DNA of 7,934 bases from Desulfobacteraceae bacterium. GTDB taxonomy: Bacteria > Desulfobacterota > Desulfobacteria > Desulfobacterales > Desulfobacteraceae. A model generated the notes under the pieces. It saw only the letters and a program-made list of their open reading frames with translations, searched no databases and was not told the DNA's origin. Of the stretch, positions 6,701 to 7,934 are shown in pieces. The DNA lies in the NCBI GenBank assembly GCA_003354055.1, contig PIVQ01000310.1, positions 1 to 7,934 of the forward strand, in the 5' to 3' direction. Within the stretch, counting starts at the first letter, position 1, and every line of letters starts with the position of its first letter. The translations under genes and the position numbers were made by a program.

Positions 6701-7324
6701 GCGGGTAGCGGAACGGCATTTGCCCGATCCCTTCCGGATATCGATGAAAGTGATGGTGACATCTCGGTCATGACGGACAGGGACGGACAGCTATGTAGGC
6801 GAGCCGATGGGCAAGACAGCGGACAGTGGGTCTCCATCCGGATCCGAGGGATGGAAAGTCATCGAATCGTTTTGAAGTCTGAAAGCCCCCTGGCCCGTGA
6901 GAACCTGGAATACGTCCGCAATCTGATCGCCCAGATGCGTATCATCCGTAGGGGGATCAACAAGTTTGCATTTGATCCCAACCTGTCAAAAGAGATCTAT
7001 GCCATAGGTTCCATGTTACACGAGATTGAATATATTCAGGCGGCCAAGCAGTATTGCATTGTGTACACCGAAAGAAAATCAGTTGAGTTAAGGCTGTCGC
7101 TCAAAGAGATCATCTTAAGGTTTAATGAAGATCAATTGCTTCAGGTCCACAGGTCCTATCTGGTCAACCCGGAACAGGTCAACTCCATTAAGCTGTCCAA
7201 AAACAAGGGCATGGATATCTATCTCACCCAAACCAGGATACCGGTGGGGGGAAGTTATAGGTCAACGGTCCTGAACGCATTTCCCGATCGCGCCCCCCAG
7301 CCGGAAAAATCTCCTTCCAATTAG
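3761..7324 (+). CDS. Membrane hybrid histidine kinase: dual Cache-HAMP-PAS-HisKA-HATPase-REC-LytTR
   Basis: This 1187-aa chain joins sensor, kinase, receiver and DNA-binding output. TM1 is about residues 19-41 and TM2 about 316-336. Between them lie two homologous Cache modules (GYIYCLDSNGMITVHP from 122; GYAYIINGKGTFVVHP from 223). HAMP follows (about 337-390), then PAS (about 395-512) and a coiled coil (512-545). HisKA has the phosphorylatable H555 in THELRTPL. The ATPase has N673 (N-box), DTGIGI (700-705) and GTGLGLS (730-736). The receiver (808-925) retains D813-D815, phospho-acceptor D857, T887 and K909. After an unassigned segment (about 930-1075), residues 1080-1175 form a LytTR domain (YIQAAKQYCIVYT, LLQVHRSYLVNPEQVNSI, IPVGGSYRS). 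All catalytic residues are present, so autophosphorylation, phosphotransfer to D857 and DNA binding by the same membrane protein are expected. No separate response regulator is adjacent. Likely targets are its own promoter or the downstream permease/CoA-transferase region (inference). Confidence 0.95.
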   Translation: MEIKKNFRALRRLSIGSKLFWSYFLTMLLTICLAGWIMSSVIRNAIETSIESELSNSTNTILNLVKSTTDASIKNLLRGVAEKNLDIVRDFYTRYEQGELSEDAAKEQARRVLLSQTIGSTGYIYCLDSNGMITVHPNKALLGENIAGNDFVKDQMKQKEGYLTYEWANPGEESLRKKALYMVNFVPWDWIISVSSYREEFIQLINTRDFEQSVKDLRFGRTGYAYIINGKGTFVVHPTFQGTNIKDHENVHGREFFQEMVREKNGRIVYRWQNPGEGTPREKLVIFNYLPELDWIVASSSYLDEFYSPLKKINYTILTVIFFILILAFLITFYLGKSITTPLFQLINNFKIDSQGDFSSRLTIDSGGEIGELAGCYNDFMERLENYHEKLQVSEENFRGIFEGAVEGMFKSSADGSIVSLNSSLALMLGYETPEDLTTATENRMHPLFVGMDSARHLLAVLRNKGRLTRYEARLYNKDRTTIWVSLSIRGIFEQGTLTYVEGFVNDISEPKRFRKELMKRQTEIEDKNIILEEQTTELRRLSAIKDDFLAMTTHELRTPLHGMIGIADSLIHDTLSNLSPAVKSDLKIIVSSGMRLSNLVNDLLVASKLKQKEIKLHLRPLDLGKIVDLVLGIYRPLIRNSTLALENTIPARTFVMADEERLQQILHNLIGNAVKFSDAGKVIVSSAVRNQEVEISVSDTGIGIEEDKLTTIFLPFEQGDYSATRQYPGTGLGLSIARQLVTLHDGTIEVESEPDKGSVFTFTLKVSTGPPVQDSLPVAKTIEVAPTPLDLPADLPDLEGKTDDLQKIVVVDDDSVNLQIVSRHLTLSGYRAVTFTTGEGAVDYILDNKPCMVLLDLMMPGMDGFRVCDILRETYGMDELPILLLTARNQVTDLVQGFEKGANDYLTKPFSKKELMARVETQLRLMAAKDRLVNLRKFMNKIETYVDTDQLFLEAFATLTREPPFQNGILVSNGKTMASAGSGTAFARSLPDIDESDGDISVMTDRDGQLCRRADGQDSGQWVSIRIRGMESHRIVLKSESPLARENLEYVRNLIAQMRIIRRGINKFAFDPNLSKEIYAIGSMLHEIEYIQAAKQYCIVYTERKSVELRLSLKEIILRFNEDQLLQVHRSYLVNPEQVNSIKLSKNKGMDIYLTQTRIPVGGSYRSTVLNAFPDRAPQPEKSPSN

Positions 7325-7591
7325 ACGTAATTTAGTTCCAAATAAGGGTTATTTCGTCACTCTTTTGTAATAGTTAAATCGTGTTTAATAACAGTATGTT
7401 ATGGTGGATACGCTGTCTGTGTCTTATGCCATTGGTTCCAAGAATCTTAGGGTTTGGGAACATTTCGCTTGATATTATCCGGCCAAAAGATTCATGATTC
7501 ATATCACTGAACACGACACCCTCGATTTGAATATACGATTTTTACTGGTTTTGGAAAGTTTCTCAACGTTTGTTTTTGCCATAGTTTTGTC
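7325..7591. other. AT-rich intergenic leader region without a convincing gene
   Basis: This stretch follows the kinase stop. I find no conserved open frame; the longest ATG frame (7396-7497, 33 codons) lacks a ribosome site and resembles nothing I know. Visible elements are a tandem GATTCAT pair (7489-7502) and a weak GTTCC/GGAAC inverted repeat (7435-7450 area). AACGTTTGT at 7565-7573 is annotated separately. The terminator at 7592-7614 shows that some transcript ends here. That could be kinase read-through, an attenuated leader, or a small RNA. Confidence 0.5.
7565..7573 (+). promoter_or_regulatory. Possible LytTR half-site upstream of the permease remnant
   Basis: AACGTTTGT fits all nine positions of the LytTR half-site pattern recalled above. 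A second, poorer GTT-centred copy, ATAGTTTTG (7581-7589), follows with cores 16 bp apart. That is not the canonical two-turn spacing. It lies between the kinase gene, which encodes a LytTR domain, and the downstream genes. Confidence 0.3.
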
Positions 7592-7614
7592 GCCGAATAG
7601 ATTTCGGCTTTTTT
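7592..7614 (+). terminator. Rho-independent terminator upstream of the permease remnant
   Basis: The 6-bp stem GCCGAA (7592-7597) / TTCGGC (7603-7608) has a 5-nt loop and is followed by six T (7609-7614). It lies 268 nt after the kinase stop and only 16 nt before the GGAGG ribosome site at 7631. It therefore either ends kinase transcription late or acts as a leader attenuator for downstream genes. Confidence 0.85.
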
Positions 7615-7639
7615 ATAAATTAAACTGTAGGGAGGAATG

Positions 7640-7723
7640 ATGTCTGAACAACAATCTTTAGGTAATCCGGCAGTCATAGGGTTGGCTGGATTTGGTTTAA
7701 CCTTAACGTTGCAAAAGCTATAG
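7640..7723 (+). pseudogene. satP: N-terminal remnant of an acetate permease (SatP/YaaH/GPR1-FUN34 family)
   Basis: After a strong GGAGGA ribosome site (7631-7636) the frame reads MSEQQSLGNPAVIGLAGFGL and then TLTLQKL before TAG at 7721. NPAxxGLxGFGLT is the hallmark N-terminus of the SatP/YaaH (GPR1/FUN34) acetate/succinate uptake family. That family is normally about 190-200 aa with six membrane helices. Here only 27 codons remain, and no continuation is seen in any frame before the next gene about 80 bp later. The break falls inside a 63-bp inverted repeat starting at 7699, so a deletion or small-element insertion removed the rest. The preserved ribosome site and N-terminus suggest a recent event. 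An alternative is a translated leader peptide, but the family match favours a truncated gene. ATG 7637 is also in frame but too close to the GGAGG. Confidence 0.72.
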
Positions 7724-7761
7724 AGATTAATGTCTATAAAATTTTAGGCAACGTTAGGGTT
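7699..7761. repeat. 63-bp near-perfect inverted repeat at the permease breakpoint
   Basis: Outer arms AACCTTAACGTTGC (7699-7712) and GCAACGTTAGGGTT (7748-7761) pair with a single T:G wobble. Inner segments TATAGA (7719-7724) and TCTATA (7733-7738) extend the structure with AAAA/TTTT pairing between them, leaving a GATTAATG loop. The element includes the permease-remnant stop codon. No T-tract follows on either strand, so it is not a normal terminator. It could be a small palindromic mobile element, a deletion scar, or a regulatory cruciform. Confidence 0.8.
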
Positions 7762-7803
7762 CAATAAAAATACCATAATCGGTGAGCAAAGGGGACACAA
7801 CTT

Positions 7804-7934
7804 ATGTTATGGACAGGATTATCTCCGGATGAAGCAAGAACGTATCTGGAACAAAAAGACAAATCCAAACGGGACAAGAGAATGACGTTGACTCAGGCGG
7901 TTAAAGCCTTTGTCAAGGATGGCGACAACATCGG
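7804..7934 (+). CDS. Family I CoA-transferase subunit A, N-terminus only
   Basis: The window ends after 43 codons. The frame opens with MLWTGLSPDEARTYLEQKDK and then KRMTLTQAVKAFVKDGDNI. The pattern K-MTLxxAVxxFVKDGDxI followed by G is the characteristic start of the alpha subunit of family I CoA-transferases (glutaconate/3-oxoacid CoA-transferase type). These move CoA between acyl-CoA and a free carboxylate such as acetate. The ATG at 7804 is preceded by AGGGGA (7790-7795) at good spacing. The roughly 25-residue N-terminal extension before the conserved part is somewhat longer than in short members. The active-site glutamate lies in the beta subunit, expected downstream and outside the window. 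The adjacent acetate-permease remnant and the Cache-type kinase suggest a carboxylate uptake/activation locus (inference). The exact substrate cannot be set from this fragment. Confidence 0.75.
   Translation, partial: MLWTGLSPDEARTYLEQKDKSKRDKRMTLTQAVKAFVKDGDNI

Noticed and set aside
7324..7358. GACG/CGTC hairpin as kinase terminator
   Set aside because: It has only four firm base pairs with a large loop and no T-tract.
7396..7497. 33-codon frame starting MLWWIRCLCL in the leader
   Set aside because: It has no ribosome site and no resemblance to a known protein, in AT-rich non-coding DNA.
7489..7502. Tandem GATTCAT GATTCAT as a regulator-binding repeat or CRISPR-like unit
   Set aside because: Two 7-bp units in AT-rich DNA with no further copies are compatible with chance.
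7699..7761. Integron attC site
   Set aside because: The ends CCTTAAC and GTTAGGG match RYYYAAC/GTTRRRY at only 6 of 7 positions, the arms lack the unpaired spacer and extrahelical bases typical of attC, and no integrase or cassette array is visible.

Overview
The window looks like a chromosomal stretch of a Desulfobacterota-type bacterium (Desulfobacteraceae-like). This placement rests on protein flavour: a COG2509-type flavoprotein, a lysine-rich 47-aa protein, a Cache-sensing hybrid kinase, and an acetate-permease remnant next to a CoA-transferase. No rRNA, tRNA, CRISPR array or transposase gene is visible.

Left part (1-1301, minus strand): the N-terminal 433 codons of an FAD-dependent dehydrogenase run off the left edge. 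A possible promoter lies at 1345-1371. The centre-left (1537-3693, plus strand) is a run of small housekeeping-like genes. These are a VF530/DUF2132 DNA-binding protein, a cold-shock protein with a strong intrinsic terminator, a TTG-started lysine-rich small protein, a YajD-type HNH nuclease, and a stand-alone formyltransferase-fold protein that overlaps yajD. Several perfect short stem-loops punctuate the gaps, and a 15-bp tandem repeat sits on the yajD/formyltransferase junction.

The centrepiece (3761-7324) is a 1187-aa membrane hybrid histidine kinase. Its order is TM, two tandem Cache sensor modules, TM, HAMP, PAS, HisKA, HATPase, receiver, an unassigned segment of about 145 aa, and a C-terminal LytTR DNA-binding domain. 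It would be a complete signal transduction pathway in one chain, from extracytoplasmic ligand to DNA, with a DNA-binding domain tethered to the membrane.

Right part (7325-7934): a 315-bp leader ends in an intrinsic terminator. It is followed by a 27-codon remnant of an acetate permease (SatP/YaaH family) that stops inside a 63-bp near-perfect inverted repeat, and then by the start of a family I CoA-transferase subunit A. The hexamer AACGTT, compatible with the GTT core of LytTR sites, occurs four times in the window. All four are in the non-coding or degenerate DNA flanking the kinase gene. The working hypothesis (inference) is that the kinase senses a small organic acid through its Cache modules and controls itself and the downstream carboxylate-uptake/CoA-activation genes.
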